Positions 48,091 through 57,840 of a DNA stretch of 64,000 nucleotides are shown piece by piece. Position 1 is the stretch's first letter. Every line of letters begins with the position of its first letter. Below the pieces are notes generated by a model that was not told where the DNA came from, made no database searches, and saw nothing but the letters and a program-made list of their open reading frames with translations. A program made the translations under genes and the position numbers. Source of the DNA: Bacillota bacterium (GTDB lineage Bacteria; Bacillota; Clostridia; Peptostreptococcales; Anaerovoracaceae); assembly GCA_016280485.1 (NCBI GenBank), contig JAEEGU010000051.1, positions 136,327 through 200,326 on the forward strand. Reading direction: 5' to 3'.

Positions 48091-48864
48091 TCAACGGATT
48101 GGACGCAACGTGACCCGTTCCATGGGGTGAATCCCAAAGCCTGCCAGCAGCGTTTCGGCCTTGGCGATCAAATCCGGAGACCAGGTCTCCTTGGGGCTGT
48201 GGGCGTCGCTGCCCAGAACCACAGAACAGCCCTCCTCCCCTGCAATCCGCCAGAAGGCGGGATCCGGGTAGTGCTTCCCTTCGCTGTAGCCCAGAAGATT
48301 GAATTCCAGCGGGATGGAAAGATCCATGGCCTTGCGGCAGATGGCCCGGACGTGGCGGTCATAAGCCTTCGGGTCACCTGTAAATTGGAACAGATCCGGG
48401 TGGGCAAAATAAGTAAACAGGCCGGTCTCCAGGGCCTCCATGGTCTGCCCCTGGTACTGATCCAGCAGCCTTTCATCCTCGGTAGGACGAGGGCTGAAAA
48501 TCCCCTCTGTCTCATTGTAAAGCGCGTGCTGCCCCAGGATCAGATAATCCATGGGGAACTGCCGTATATAGTCCAGCAGCCGCGGAAACAGTTTTGGGTA
48601 ATACTCCGCCTCCAGGCCAATAAACAGGGTGATGCGGTCCTTGTATTCCTCCCGAAGACGCAGAAGTGTAGACACATAGTCCTCCAACTGCTCCGGGCGC
48701 ATGCGGAAGGTGGAATAGTAGTCGGGCTTGTCGAAAAAATAGGGGGTGTGGTCGGAAAAGCCCAACTCCACAAAGCCTGCCTCCAAAGCCCGTTCGATAT
48801 AATCCCGTTCCGCACCCTCAGCATGGTTGCAGCGGGGCGTATGGGTGTGGTAATTGGCAATCAT
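48091..48864 (-). CDS. hisK: PHP-type histidinol-phosphatase
   Basis: 257 residues. PHP metal-binding motifs: NYHTHTPRCNHAEG at the N terminus, GFSDHTPYF, GLEAEYYP, FAHPDLF and the final GSDAHSP. Matches HisK/HisJ-type histidinol-phosphatases that dephosphorylate histidinol phosphate in histidine biosynthesis. No other his genes nearby, so a different phosphoester substrate is possible. ATG at 48864. Confidence 0.8.
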   Translation of the reverse strand: MIANYHTHTPRCNHAEGAERDYIERALEAGFVELGFSDHTPYFFDKPDYYSTFRMRPEQLEDYVSTLLRLREEYKDRITLFIGLEAEYYPKLFPRLLDYIRQFPMDYLILGQHALYNETEGIFSPRPTEDERLLDQYQGQTMEALETGLFTYFAHPDLFQFTGDPKAYDRHVRAICRKAMDLSIPLEFNLLGYSEGKHYPDPAFWRIAGEEGCSVVLGSDAHSPKETWSPDLIAKAETLLAGFGIHPMERVTLRPIR

Positions 48865-48892
48865 AGTTTTCCTCTGTCTGGCTCAAAAATTT

Positions 48893-49942
48893 TTATCCGC
48901 GTCCGGCCTTGATTGCAAGCAGAATCAACAACACAACGACTGCGATGATGAGCAGCGTGACGATTACTTTACGCAGCCGGCATCTGAAGCTTGTTGGTTC
49001 GATTATTGCATCATCCATATCGTTCATTTGGTTTATGTTGTAATAGTGATAGCGGATATGAGGTGAATAATACCACTGGCGGCTGGGATCGTAAACGGTC
49101 GCGGACCGGGCATTTCCAGTGTCGAAGCCGTTGTCACCGACCCCGCCGAGTCTGCTTCTGCCAGAAAACCCCCGGGTAAATCCGCGGGTCGTTCCACCGG
49201 GCTTGTCCCTGCTGTCTCGATCGGATTTTCGGTCGGAATGGTCGGACCGGGCAACCATGACAATAAACGCGATAATCACGGCAACCAGAAGGATCAAATA
49301 GACGCCGAAGCTGCCTGCTGCCAGGCCTTTGCAAATGGAATTCTGCCACACATCCCGTCTTGACCAAATCAGAACGCCGAGATTGACACTGCTCAGCAGT
49401 GTGCATACGGCCATGCTGAGCCAAAATTCCGTCTGTTCTAACTTTATGAATCTGTACAGCGCGATTCCACACATCACCAAAAGGGCAAAAATACCCGCAC
49501 TCAGCCAGCCATCAGCATTTGCTCCATTTTGGCTGACAAGGATCATTACAACGCCGAAAAGGATTGCCGCGGCAGGCAAGCCGCTGACGGCAAGGTTCAG
49601 GAAACGAACGTCAATTCCGAGAACGTCCGTCAGCGTCAGGGCAGCAAGGCCAATGCCTCCGTGATTCAGCAGCGAGCAAACCAGATACCAGCGTTCATCT
49701 TTTTTGGACACGACGAAGTATAGAATCACGGAGACGACCACAAGCAACAGCATAAAGACAATGGAAATCTCTGTTCGTCTTCCTCGCTCAGAAAAGGAGC
49801 CAATGAAAAATGTCAGCAGCAGGGACAGAATTGCACCGATCCCGGTATACATGGTCAGTAACGCGGCTTTATTCTCTTCGAGCGCGTACAAATCCTCTTT
49901 GCGAAAATTCTCGGTAAACTGTTGTGTATCTTTTTCATTCAT
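48893..49942 (-). CDS. Polytopic membrane protein of unknown function
   Basis: 349 residues from the ATG at 49942; the frame extends to 50026 across the nadE stop, but that part looks untranslated. About eight hydrophobic segments lie in residues 25-235. A polar, Arg/Gly/Ser-rich region (TRGFTRGFSGRSRLGGVGDN) and a final single membrane helix (VIVTLLIIAVVVLLILLAI) follow. Family not recognised. No good ribosome site was seen, so the start is uncertain. Confidence 0.6.
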   Translation of the reverse strand: MNEKDTQQFTENFRKEDLYALEENKAALLTMYTGIGAILSLLLTFFIGSFSERGRRTEISIVFMLLLVVVSVILYFVVSKKDERWYLVCSLLNHGGIGLAALTLTDVLGIDVRFLNLAVSGLPAAAILFGVVMILVSQNGANADGWLSAGIFALLVMCGIALYRFIKLEQTEFWLSMAVCTLLSSVNLGVLIWSRRDVWQNSICKGLAAGSFGVYLILLVAVIIAFIVMVARSDHSDRKSDRDSRDKPGGTTRGFTRGFSGRSRLGGVGDNGFDTGNARSATVYDPSRQWYYSPHIRYHYYNINQMNDMDDAIIEPTSFRCRLRKVIVTLLIIAVVVLLILLAIKAGRG

Positions 49943-49974
49943 TAATTTCGATTTATCTGTTGTATCAATCTCTC

Positions 49975-50724
49975 TTATTCGTCTGCCTTGGTCTCGATCC
50001 CGGCGTCGAAGCTGGGCATCAGGCACAGCTTGAACAGATTGCGGCGATGAAGCCGGTCAATCCGCTCCTTGGTCTCCAGGTCGTCGATTTCTCCGGTCCG
50101 GATATAGCGATCCAGCACCGCATAGCTGAATCCCAGGTTGTCCTCATCCGTCTTGCCGCAAAGGCCGTCAATGGGGACCTTCTCCACCAGAACCTCGGGC
50201 AGACCCAGGTAACGGCCAACGGCCTTGACCTCCTGAACCGTCAGGTGGGACATGGGGCTGAAATCGCCTGCCGCGTCGCCGTAGCGGGTGGAATAGCCCA
50301 CCCAGTCCTCGGACAGATTGCAGGTGTTCACCACACGACCGTTCCGGCTCTGGCTGACGGCGTAGAGCGTGGCCATGCGAATTCTGGGCGGCAGATTGAC
50401 GACGCTCTGGTTGGAGAGCTCAAAGCCCTCTGGCATGGCGTTTTTGACTCCCTCCACGGCGTCGTGAATGTTCACCACGTAGTTTTCAATGCCCAGATGC
50501 TCGCAGAGCAGATGGGCCATATCGATGTCGTGCTGCGCACCGTTGGGCATCAGAACACCGATGACACGGTCCTTGCCCAGGGCCTTCACGCACAAGGCGG
50601 CAGCCACGGAGCTGTCCTTGCCGCCGGAGATTCCAAGCACGGCGTTGCAGCCGGGGCCGTTTTCCTCAAAGAAGTCCCGGATCCATTGGACACAGGCTTC
50701 TGTGGTTTTTTTGACGTCAAACAT
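49975..50724 (-). CDS. nadE: NAD synthetase, ammonia-dependent
   Basis: 249 residues from the ATG at 50724 (AAAGGAG upstream). N-type ATP pyrophosphatase: the P-loop GISGGKDSSVAAAL, the GVLMPNG segment, CNLSEDWVGYSTRYGDAAGDFSP, and KVPIDGLCGKTDEDNLGFSYAVLDRYI. Converts deamido-NAD to NAD with ammonia and ATP. No glutaminase domain, as expected for the short form. Confidence 0.92.
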   Translation of the reverse strand: MFDVKKTTEACVQWIRDFFEENGPGCNAVLGISGGKDSSVAAALCVKALGKDRVIGVLMPNGAQHDIDMAHLLCEHLGIENYVVNIHDAVEGVKNAMPEGFELSNQSVVNLPPRIRMATLYAVSQSRNGRVVNTCNLSEDWVGYSTRYGDAAGDFSPMSHLTVQEVKAVGRYLGLPEVLVEKVPIDGLCGKTDEDNLGFSYAVLDRYIRTGEIDDLETKERIDRLHRRNLFKLCLMPSFDAGIETKADE

Positions 50725-50835
50725 TTCTATTCTCCTTTTCCTGCGGGCAGAGACTGCCCGCAGGATATTGATTTGGAAATTACATGATTTCTCAGAGGCC
50801 GGAAAGCGGCTTATTGCTCCTCTTCGCAACAGTCG

Positions 50836-51108
50836 TCAGACATGCTCCTCCAGCCAGCGGAGCATTTCTTCCCTGCCATCCAGGGACATTGGGAAGGTTT
50901 TTTCTCCTTCAATTTCGCTGAATTCATAGCTCAAAGGCCCATGCCAGTATTCCGCCTTGATGGAGCTGGCCGCGTAGTCAACCTCTTTCTTCTTGGGCGG
51001 GATCATGACCGCGTCCGGCGTGATCTTGTAGCGAAAGAGTCCGCAGGAGCCGGTAAAGACGTTGCCGTTTTCAAAGTGGTGAAAGACCGGCAGAAATACT
51101 GCGCTCAT
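50836..51108 (-). CDS. Small hypothetical protein coupled to pepF
   Basis: 90 residues. Its ATG overlaps the pepF stop (4 bp). Contains YRYKITPDAVMI-like strands and a DGREEMLRWLEEHV C-terminal helix. Family not recognised. Soluble; probably translated from the pepF message. Confidence 0.55.
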   Translation of the reverse strand: MSAVFLPVFHHFENGNVFTGSCGLFRYKITPDAVMIPPKKKEVDYAASSIKAEYWHGPLSYEFSEIEGEKTFPMSLDGREEMLRWLEEHV

Positions 51109-52910
51109 TCGGCCATCAGCTCTTCCATCTCTCCCAGCAGCTCGCCGAAGAGGGCCAGGGCCTGATTCACAGGCTCAGGGGAAGACATATCCACCCCGGC
51201 GCCCTTCAGCAGGTCGATAGGATCCTTGGAGCAGCCGCCGGAAAGGAAGCCGATGTAGTCCTTCACGGCGCTCTCGCCTTCCTTCAGAATCCGGCGGGAC
51301 AGGGCGATGGCGGCGGAATATCCAGTGGCGTACTGGAAGACGTAGTAGTTGTAGTAGAAATGCGGGATCCGCTCCCACTCGTAGGCGATCTCCTCGTCCA
51401 GGACAATATCGTCGCCAAAATAGAGGTGATTCAGCTTCTTGTACTCCTCGCACATCCGCTCGGCAGTCAGGGCCACGCCCTGCTGGTTCAGCTGGCCCAG
51501 CAGCAGCTCGTACTCGGCGAACATGGTCTGACGGTACAGAGTGGTGCGGAACTGCTCCAGGAAGTGATTGATCAGATAGGCGCGCGCCTTCTTGTCGGTG
51601 GTTTTGCTGAGCAGATGCTCCATCAGCAGAGCTTCGTTGCAGGTGGAGGCAACCTCCGCCACAAAGATCACGTAATCGGCATCCACGGGGTTCTGGTACT
51701 TGTTGGAGTGCCAGGAGTGCAGGGCGTGGCCCATCTCATGGGCCAGGGTAAACTGGCTGTCCAGGGTGCCGGTGTAATTCAGCAGAACATAGGGATGGAC
51801 AAAAGCGCCTGCAGAATAGGCGCCGCTGCGCTTGCCAGCGTTTTGATACACGTCGATCCAGCGCTTGTCGAAGCCTTCCTTCAAAACTTTGCGGTAATCC
51901 TCGCCCATGGGAGCCAGGGACTCGAACACCGTCTGCTTGGCCTGGTCAAAGGGGATCTTCACGTCCGCGCCGGGAACCAGGGGCGTATAGAGATCGTAGA
52001 AATGGAGTTCATCCACACCCAGCAGCTTTTTGCGAAGGCGAACGTAACGGTGCATTTTGTCGAAGTTCTGGTGGACGGCGTCGATCAGGTTGTGATAGAC
52101 GCTCACAGGGACGTTGGTGTGGTCCAGCGCGGCTTCCAGGGGGGAAGCGTACTTTCTGGCGTCCGCCATAAACTGCAGGCTCTTGACCTGGGAGTTGAGA
52201 ATGGCGGCAACAGTGTTCTTGTTGGCGGCCCAGGTGTTGTAGGTGTTCTCAAAGGCGGACTTTCGAAGAATGCGGTCGTCGGATTCCATATAGGAGATAT
52301 AGGTACCTTGGGAAAGGGGGAGCTTGTTGCCGTCCTTGTCTACCGCGTCCGGGAAAGTCAGATCAGCGTCGGCAAACTTGGAGTAGATGTCGTCGGGGGC
52401 CTGCATCATCTCCCCTGTCATTGCCAGCAGCTTTTCTTCGCTGGGAGACAGAACGTGGGCGGCATGCCGACGGATATTAAAGATGTAACGGCGGTAACGC
52501 TCCAGACCGGGCTCCTCGGCATAGAAGCGGTCCATGTCCCCGTCGGAGATGGCCATGATCTCAGGGGTCTCAAAGGAAGTGGCGGAGGTAAAGCCAACGT
52601 ATGCGGACATGGCCATACCGTTCATTTCCTGATACTTGGCAACCCGGGTGTCCTCGTCGTTCCGGCGGGAAGAGTAATTAAACAAATTGCTCAGCCGGAC
52701 ACCGGTGGCTTCCATCTTCTGCATATAGGAAAGCAGGGTCTTTGCGTCCTGGCCCAGCTTCCCGGCGAAGGAGGCCAGCTCGGCAGTATCAGCCTTCAGC
52801 TTTTCCAGGTCTTCCATCCAGGCTTCATCGGAAGGATACATGTCCTCGATGGCCCACCGGTCTTTTTCGGGAATCTCAGAACGCTCGGGAATCTTCTTCA
52901 TTTCTGCCAT
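51105..52910 (-). CDS. pepF: Oligoendopeptidase F
   Basis: 601 residues from the ATG at 52910 (AAAGGAA upstream). M3 metallopeptidase: zinc motif FTLAHEMGHALHSWHSNK with the downstream Glu in VAEVASTCNEALL, and the C-terminal FQYATGYSAAIALSRRIL segment typical of PepF. Cleaves short peptides in the cytoplasm. Length is normal. No signal peptide, unlike the related lipoprotein at 55903. Confidence 0.92.
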   Translation of the reverse strand: MAEMKKIPERSEIPEKDRWAIEDMYPSDEAWMEDLEKLKADTAELASFAGKLGQDAKTLLSYMQKMEATGVRLSNLFNYSSRRNDEDTRVAKYQEMNGMAMSAYVGFTSATSFETPEIMAISDGDMDRFYAEEPGLERYRRYIFNIRRHAAHVLSPSEEKLLAMTGEMMQAPDDIYSKFADADLTFPDAVDKDGNKLPLSQGTYISYMESDDRILRKSAFENTYNTWAANKNTVAAILNSQVKSLQFMADARKYASPLEAALDHTNVPVSVYHNLIDAVHQNFDKMHRYVRLRKKLLGVDELHFYDLYTPLVPGADVKIPFDQAKQTVFESLAPMGEDYRKVLKEGFDKRWIDVYQNAGKRSGAYSAGAFVHPYVLLNYTGTLDSQFTLAHEMGHALHSWHSNKYQNPVDADYVIFVAEVASTCNEALLMEHLLSKTTDKKARAYLINHFLEQFRTTLYRQTMFAEYELLLGQLNQQGVALTAERMCEEYKKLNHLYFGDDIVLDEEIAYEWERIPHFYYNYYVFQYATGYSAAIALSRRILKEGESAVKDYIGFLSGGCSKDPIDLLKGAGVDMSSPEPVNQALALFGELLGEMEELMAE

Positions 52911-53049
52911 GATAGTTATTCCTTTCTTTCCACCAAAGCGGTGTTTATTCCATCCCCAATTGTACTCCAATTCGGTCCTTTCGTCAATCTAATTCTGATG
53001 TTCCTTTTCTCTGGGAAATAAAAAATTTACGAATCTGTCTTTGCAAAAC

Positions 53050-53078
53050 TTGAAATGAAGAAGAAAATAAGATATAAT
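53050..53078 (+). promoter_or_regulatory. Promoter of the SPFH/zinc-ribbon gene
   Basis: TTGAAA, 17-bp spacer, TATAAT; the start codon is about 73 bp downstream. Confidence 0.65.
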
Positions 53079-53151
53079 ATCGAACAGTGAATCGGTTCCG
53101 ACCGGATCCGTCCATTCCAAAGGCAATTTGATTTTGAAAGGAGTACATACT

Positions 53152-54483
53152 ATGGGACTTATCGCAGCAGGTCTTGGCGCGATCGGCGGTGTTCTTGCCG
53201 ATCAATGGAAGGAATTTTTCTACTGCGACGCGATTGACAAGAATGTTCTGGCTGTCAAGGGCCAGAAGAAGCTTTCCAGCCGCTCCAGCAACACCAAAGG
53301 CAACGACAACATCATTTCCAACGGCTCTGTCATTGCCGTGGCCGACGGCCAGTGTATGATCATCGTGGAGCAGGGCAAAATTGTGGAGGTCTGTGCAGAG
53401 CCCGGCGAATTCGTTTGGGATTCTTCCACCGAGCCCTCTATCTTCACCGGCAAGCTGGGAACCAGCATCAAAGAGACCTTCAAGCAGATCGGTAAGCGCT
53501 TCACCTTCGGTGGTGACCCCGGCAAGGATCAGCGGGTGTACTACTTCAACACCAAGGAGATTATCGACAACAAGTTCGGCACTCCCACCCCCATCCCCTT
53601 CCGGGTCGTGGACCGCAACATCAACCTGGATATTGACGTATCCGTCCGCTGCAGCGGCCTGTATTCCTACCGGGTCGTCGATCCCCTGCTGTTCTACGCC
53701 AACGTCTGCGGCAACGTGGAGCGGGCCTATACCAGAGATGAGATTGACAGCCAGCTGAAGACGGAGTTTGTCTCTGCCCTGCAGCCTGCCTTTGCGAAGA
53801 TTTCTGAGCTTCAGGTCCGTCCCTCTGCCCTTCCCGGTCACGCGGAAGAGCTCAGCGAGGCGATGAACGCTGCCCTTTCCAAGAAATGGGGCGAGCTCCG
53901 GGGTATTCAGGTGGTCTCCATCGCCATGAACCCCATCACCCTCTCCGAGGAGGACCAGGAGCTCATTAAGAAGGCCCAGCACGCTGCCATCATGCGGGAT
54001 CCTACCATGGCTGCCGCCACTCTGGTGGAGGCTCAGAGCCAGGCCATGAAGGACGCTGCCAACAACTCCGCCGGCGCTATGACCGGCTTCATGGGCTACG
54101 GTATGGCCCAGCAGGCAGGCGGCTTCAACGCCCAGAACCTCTTTGCCATGGGACAACAGCAGCAGGCATCCGCTCCCGCGGCTCCCGCGAAGGAAGAACC
54201 CAAGGGCGCGACATGGACCTGCACCTGCGGCGCGGTAAACACCGGCAAGTTCTGCATGGAGTGCGGCTATCCCAAGCCCGAAGTCAAGGACGGCTGGATC
54301 TGCTTCAAGTGCGGCTCCGTCAACAAAGGCAAGTTCTGCATGGAATGCGGCGCGAAAAAGCCTGCCGGAGAGCCTCTCTACAAGTGTGACAAGTGCGGCT
54401 GGGAGCCTGAGGATCCCAAGAATCCCCCGAAGTTCTGCCCGGAATGCGGCGATGTCTTCGACGACAGAGATATTCAGCAGTAA
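53152..54483 (+). CDS. SPFH-domain protein with C-terminal zinc ribbons
   Basis: 443 residues from the ATG at 53152 (AAAGGAG upstream). An SPFH-like domain fills residues 25-270 (SNGSVIAVADGQCMIIVEQGKIVE, then RDEIDSQLKTEFVSALQPAF). A Gly/Gln/Ala linker leads to three Cys4 motifs: CTCGAVNTGKFCMECG, CFKCGSVNKGKFCMECG and CDKCGWEPEDPKNPPKFCPECG. Same architecture as the YdjI-type virion-core/SPFH proteins of Firmicutes, whose role may be membrane stress response. No membrane helix apart from a weakly hydrophobic N terminus. Confidence 0.8.
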   Translation: MGLIAAGLGAIGGVLADQWKEFFYCDAIDKNVLAVKGQKKLSSRSSNTKGNDNIISNGSVIAVADGQCMIIVEQGKIVEVCAEPGEFVWDSSTEPSIFTGKLGTSIKETFKQIGKRFTFGGDPGKDQRVYYFNTKEIIDNKFGTPTPIPFRVVDRNINLDIDVSVRCSGLYSYRVVDPLLFYANVCGNVERAYTRDEIDSQLKTEFVSALQPAFAKISELQVRPSALPGHAEELSEAMNAALSKKWGELRGIQVVSIAMNPITLSEEDQELIKKAQHAAIMRDPTMAAATLVEAQSQAMKDAANNSAGAMTGFMGYGMAQQAGGFNAQNLFAMGQQQQASAPAAPAKEEPKGATWTCTCGAVNTGKFCMECGYPKPEVKDGWICFKCGSVNKGKFCMECGAKKPAGEPLYKCDKCGWEPEDPKNPPKFCPECGDVFDDRDIQQ

Positions 54484-54494
54484 AATATCGGCAA

Positions 54495-54527
54495 CGCCCG
54501 GCGCAATTTCGCGCCGGGCGTATTTTT
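54495..54527 (+). terminator. Terminator of the SPFH gene
   Basis: CGCCCGGCGC/GCGCCGGGCG followed by TATTTTT. Confidence 0.85.
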
Positions 54528-54530
54528 ATG

Positions 54531-54558
54531 TTGACATACCTGTTTTTTACGGTATAAT
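54531..54558 (+). promoter_or_regulatory. Promoter of the phosphatidyltransferase gene
   Basis: TTGACA, 16-bp spacer, TATAAT. A leader of about 220 bases follows, with hairpins such as GCAAATCC/GGATTTGC near 54689-54708; nothing known was recognised in it. Confidence 0.7.
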
Positions 54559-54784
54559 ACATTATATTGCCTCTTATACTGGTATTTGTAATTTAATAGT
54601 TTGAAGCTATTATAATCCAGTATCCGCTTTCCGTGGATGCCGCCCTGGGCAAAGCCCTGGAAAATATGCCGTACAATATCTATTTTGCAAATCCGCATGG
54701 ATTTGCAAACCGCTGCTTTGCTGCGGCTGATTTAACAGATTGTAACCATTTCATCAGAAAATAATACTATGGGGGATTTGTGTA

Positions 54785-55354
54785 ATGTTTAAGCTCTTCC
54801 GTGACGGAAAAATCTGGACAATACCCAACGCCATGTCGTTTTTCCGGCTGTTGTTGGTTCCGGTGATCGTCTGGTCCTATCTGTCATTGGAGAACACGAC
54901 TCTGACCATTATCCTGCTTGCTGTGTCTGCCTTGACGGACGTTCTGGACGGAAGGATCGCCAGGCGGTTCAATATGGTCTCAGATCTGGGAAAAGCCCTC
55001 GACCCCCTGGCGGATAAACTCACCCAGGCGTGCATCGTGTTCTGCCTTGCATTTTCGCGGCCGGTCCTTTGGATCCTGTTGGGCATGTGCGTCGTACGGG
55101 AGCCCTGCATGGCAATCCTCGGCTATATTACGATCCGAAAAACCAACAAGGTGCCCTGCGCAAAATGGTACGGTAAGGTTTCGACGGTTGTGCTCTACAC
55201 CACGGCGCTTTCCCTGCTTGTCTTCCCGAATATGCCGGATTGGCTTTCCACCACACTGATCATCTTAAGCATTCTCTGCGTTTCCTCCGCGCTGCTGCTC
55301 TATACTCGCTATTACGTAGGCGTTTGGAAGCAGATGGAAGCGGAAGCCTCTTAA
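54785..55354 (+). CDS. CDP-alcohol phosphatidyltransferase
   Basis: 189 residues with five to six hydrophobic helices. The family motif is complete: SALTDVLDGRIARRFNMVSDLGKALDPLADKLTQ (D-DG-AR-G-D-D). N-terminal WTIPNAMSFFRLLLVPV is typical of PgsA/cardiolipin-type enzymes. Makes a phospholipid from CDP-diacylglycerol and an alcohol; the alcohol (glycerol phosphate or phosphatidylglycerol) cannot be decided here. The start is an ATG after GGGGGATTTGTGTA. Confidence 0.82.
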   Translation: MFKLFRDGKIWTIPNAMSFFRLLLVPVIVWSYLSLENTTLTIILLAVSALTDVLDGRIARRFNMVSDLGKALDPLADKLTQACIVFCLAFSRPVLWILLGMCVVREPCMAILGYITIRKTNKVPCAKWYGKVSTVVLYTTALSLLVFPNMPDWLSTTLIILSILCVSSALLLYTRYYVGVWKQMEAEAS

Positions 55355-55370
55355 AAGATCGAAGTATGTA

Positions 55371-55400
55371 CTGCCGTGGCCGTCGTTGGCCACGGCAGTT
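55371..55400. terminator. Terminator between convergent genes
   Basis: CTGCCGTGGCC/GGCCACGGCAG with TTTC. Shared by the phosphatidyltransferase and CBS genes. Confidence 0.7.
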
Positions 55401-55826
55401 TCATTCGCTTTGATCCGGCTCGAAAACCTCCCGGATTGCCTTTGCCGCTTCGTTTCCAGGATTTCCAAGGACCAGGTCTTTTTGGCTCAGCATACCCACA
55501 AGCCTGCCGTCCTGGGTAACTGGAAGACGGCGCACCTGGTGCTTTCCCATGGTTTTCGCAGCCTGCATCCCTGTCTCCTCAGCTTTTACTGTCACAGCTC
55601 CCGTGCTCATAACGGTGCGGACCCGGGTGATATTCGGATCATAGTTTGCTGCCACACAGCGAACCGTAATATCCCGATCCGTCAGCATCCCTACCAATTT
55701 TCCGCCCTGTGTCGTCACGGGCAGCGCGCCGACGTTGTGCCGACTAAGGAGTCTGGCCGCGGCGGCAACCGTTTCTTCCCGGTCTACTGTGATCAGGCTG
55801 TTGGACATAAGATCCTTCACTTGCAT
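55401..55826 (-). CDS. CBS-pair protein
   Basis: 141 residues consisting of two CBS motifs: KDLMSNSLITVDREETVAAAARLLSRHNVGALPVTTQGGKLVGMLTDRDI and a second, RVRTVMSTGAVTVKAEETGMQAAKTMGKHQVRRLPVTQDGRLVGMLSQKDL. Such stand-alone pairs bind adenosyl nucleotides and regulate partners. GGAGG lies before the ATG. Single-gene unit. Confidence 0.88.
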   Translation of the reverse strand: MQVKDLMSNSLITVDREETVAAAARLLSRHNVGALPVTTQGGKLVGMLTDRDITVRCVAANYDPNITRVRTVMSTGAVTVKAEETGMQAAKTMGKHQVRRLPVTQDGRLVGMLSQKDLVLGNPGNEAAKAIREVFEPDQSE

Positions 55827-55902
55827 AATAAATCCTCCTCTTGGGTTATGTTCAAGAGGAGGATTTCCATTATTTCAGCGGATTATACGCGAGAATTCGG
55901 TT

Positions 55903-57825
55903 CTACTTGATCCCCAATTTTAGCGTAAAGAATTCAGCCGTTTCCTCCAGAACCCCATCCCGGAACGGGGATTCCATCTTTGCGTCCTCCATCACCTGTT
56001 GAACGCCTGCGTCATAGCTCCGGTCCAGCAGGCGGAAGTACGCGGCAACACCCGCGCCCTTCTCTTCCGCCTCCAAGCGATAGACCTGGAGCGCCGTCTC
56101 AGCGGAGACGCAGTAGCTGATGATATAATAGGGCACTTCAAAGAAATGCAACACGTCAATCCAGGACTGGGAATAGTAGAAGTCAAATCCCTGTTCGTAT
56201 AATCCATAGTCTTTGCAGCACTGCCGATATAGGTCGTTGATCTTCTCCAGGGTGATTTCATCCGGGTCCAACGCGTATACTCTGGACTCAAAATCAGCGT
56301 AGGCACCCTGATAGACGAAGGTTTGCAGGGTATCCAGAAGATTCTTCTTCAAGAGCGTGTTCTTTTCCTTTTCCGAGAGCGTATCCGTATAGGTCAAGGC
56401 AAGAAACTCCATGGCCTGGGAGAAGGTCTCCGCGGTTTCAAGATCTTCATTGGCGCCGTAGTTGTAGTAGGAGTCTGTAAAGTGGCCGAACTCATGAGAG
56501 AAAGTGGTGTAATCCTTGCTGTCTCCCCTGGAATTCAGGAACACAAACGGCGCCTCGTAATCATACAGGTAGGTTTGGAAGGAAGCCTCCAGCTTCCGGG
56601 GGGATTTACCGATATCGCAAAGGTCGTAGGCGGTCATAAAGCGGTACGCGTCAAAAACAGTGCCGCCGATGTTTTGCGCGGCAGATTCCAGCATATTCCG
56701 CAGGGACTCCTCCGACGCGTCGTCATAGTCCAGCCAGGCAAGAGACAGATCCGCGTTCGCACGATTCAAAACCGGGAGAAGATGCGTCCGAATTCCCTCC
56801 AGGAAGGCAGACCCCTGCTCCGGCGTGTAATCTCGGCCATAGGTCATATCATAGCTGTAATCCGCGTAGCTGTCGTAATCCAGGGCAGCCGCAAGCTGCT
56901 GGCGGACCTTGACCAGACGGACATACACGTCGCCCACGGCAGCGTTATACTGCTCGTAATATGCCGTCAACGCGCCAATATACTCGCTGTAGTTGTTGGT
57001 TTCCATCCACTCGTCCAGAGATTTAGTTTTCCCCTGATATGTGACCTGAATGTCGGCGGTGAGATCCCGATACTCGGTCAGCAGCGCAGCCTCCTCCTGA
57101 GAAAGGCGGAGATACTCCGGATTCGTATAGACCTCGTAATCATCGTATTTGTCAAAGAAGCCTTCGGTAAAGTAGAGCTTTTCCAGTTCCTTCCTGCTGG
57201 GAGAAGCCGCAAAAGCCTTGTAAAGGGCTTCGAGCTTTTCCTCCAGGTTTGGCGCCTCGCTTTCACAGTAGTCGTACTCGTCCTGATAGTAGTTTCTGGT
57301 AGTATCCAAACTGTACAGGACGTTCGCCAAAGAATCCATGGAATAGAAGCTGATATAGCCATCATAGAGCTTGTAAAACTCTGAGAGCAGGCTCTCCGCG
57401 TCCGTACTATTCGCCGCACGCTGTGTCAAGCTGTCAAACTCCGCGTAGAGCTTCTCCACGTCAGGTCGGACGTAGTTCATTTCAGAGAACGGCACCATGG
57501 CCACCGGCTCATCCGGCAGATAATCCCTCTGACCGGCATTCTGCCAGCGAATCAATGCCGTGTCGTTGGGATCAACGGTGAATTCCGTCGTCCCCGTCGG
57601 CTCCGTTGAAGGAGTTTCGGCAGTGGAAGAGGGCTCCGGGGAAGGCAGTTCTGTCGGCTTTGTTGTGGTCTCCACCGGAGGCTTCGTTTCCAAATGCGAC
57701 GAAGTCGGCGCAGTTGTGTCTATTGGAACAGCCGGAAAGACTCCCGGGCCGACACAGCTGGAAAGAAGCAGGGAAAACATCAGCAACAATGACAGAAGAC
57801 AGGCCAATCGATTTCTTTTTTTCAT
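55903..57825 (-). CDS. Lipoprotein M3-family oligoendopeptidase
   Basis: 640 residues. A lipoprotein signal (LLLMFSLLLSSCVGPG, lipidated Cys near 24) is followed by a Thr/Pro/Ser-rich linker (about 35-85). The catalytic domain has zinc motif FSHEFGHFTDSYYNYG and a downstream QAMEFLALTY segment carrying the third ligand Glu. It is a surface-anchored relative of PepF. It likely degrades peptides outside the membrane. ATG at 57825. Confidence 0.85.
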   Translation of the reverse strand: MKKRNRLACLLSLLLMFSLLLSSCVGPGVFPAVPIDTTAPTSSHLETKPPVETTTKPTELPSPEPSSTAETPSTEPTGTTEFTVDPNDTALIRWQNAGQRDYLPDEPVAMVPFSEMNYVRPDVEKLYAEFDSLTQRAANSTDAESLLSEFYKLYDGYISFYSMDSLANVLYSLDTTRNYYQDEYDYCESEAPNLEEKLEALYKAFAASPSRKELEKLYFTEGFFDKYDDYEVYTNPEYLRLSQEEAALLTEYRDLTADIQVTYQGKTKSLDEWMETNNYSEYIGALTAYYEQYNAAVGDVYVRLVKVRQQLAAALDYDSYADYSYDMTYGRDYTPEQGSAFLEGIRTHLLPVLNRANADLSLAWLDYDDASEESLRNMLESAAQNIGGTVFDAYRFMTAYDLCDIGKSPRKLEASFQTYLYDYEAPFVFLNSRGDSKDYTTFSHEFGHFTDSYYNYGANEDLETAETFSQAMEFLALTYTDTLSEKEKNTLLKKNLLDTLQTFVYQGAYADFESRVYALDPDEITLEKINDLYRQCCKDYGLYEQGFDFYYSQSWIDVLHFFEVPYYIISYCVSAETALQVYRLEAEEKGAGVAAYFRLLDRSYDAGVQQVMEDAKMESPFRDGVLEETAEFFTLKLGIK

Positions 57826-57840
57826 GTGAGCTCTCCTTTG

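Noticed and set aside
51360-53021. 553-residue plus-strand frame
   Set aside because: Antisense to pepF; composition mirrors its codons.
52984-54156. 390-residue minus-strand frame
   Set aside because: Antisense to the SPFH/zinc-ribbon gene, which has clear domains, promoter and terminator.
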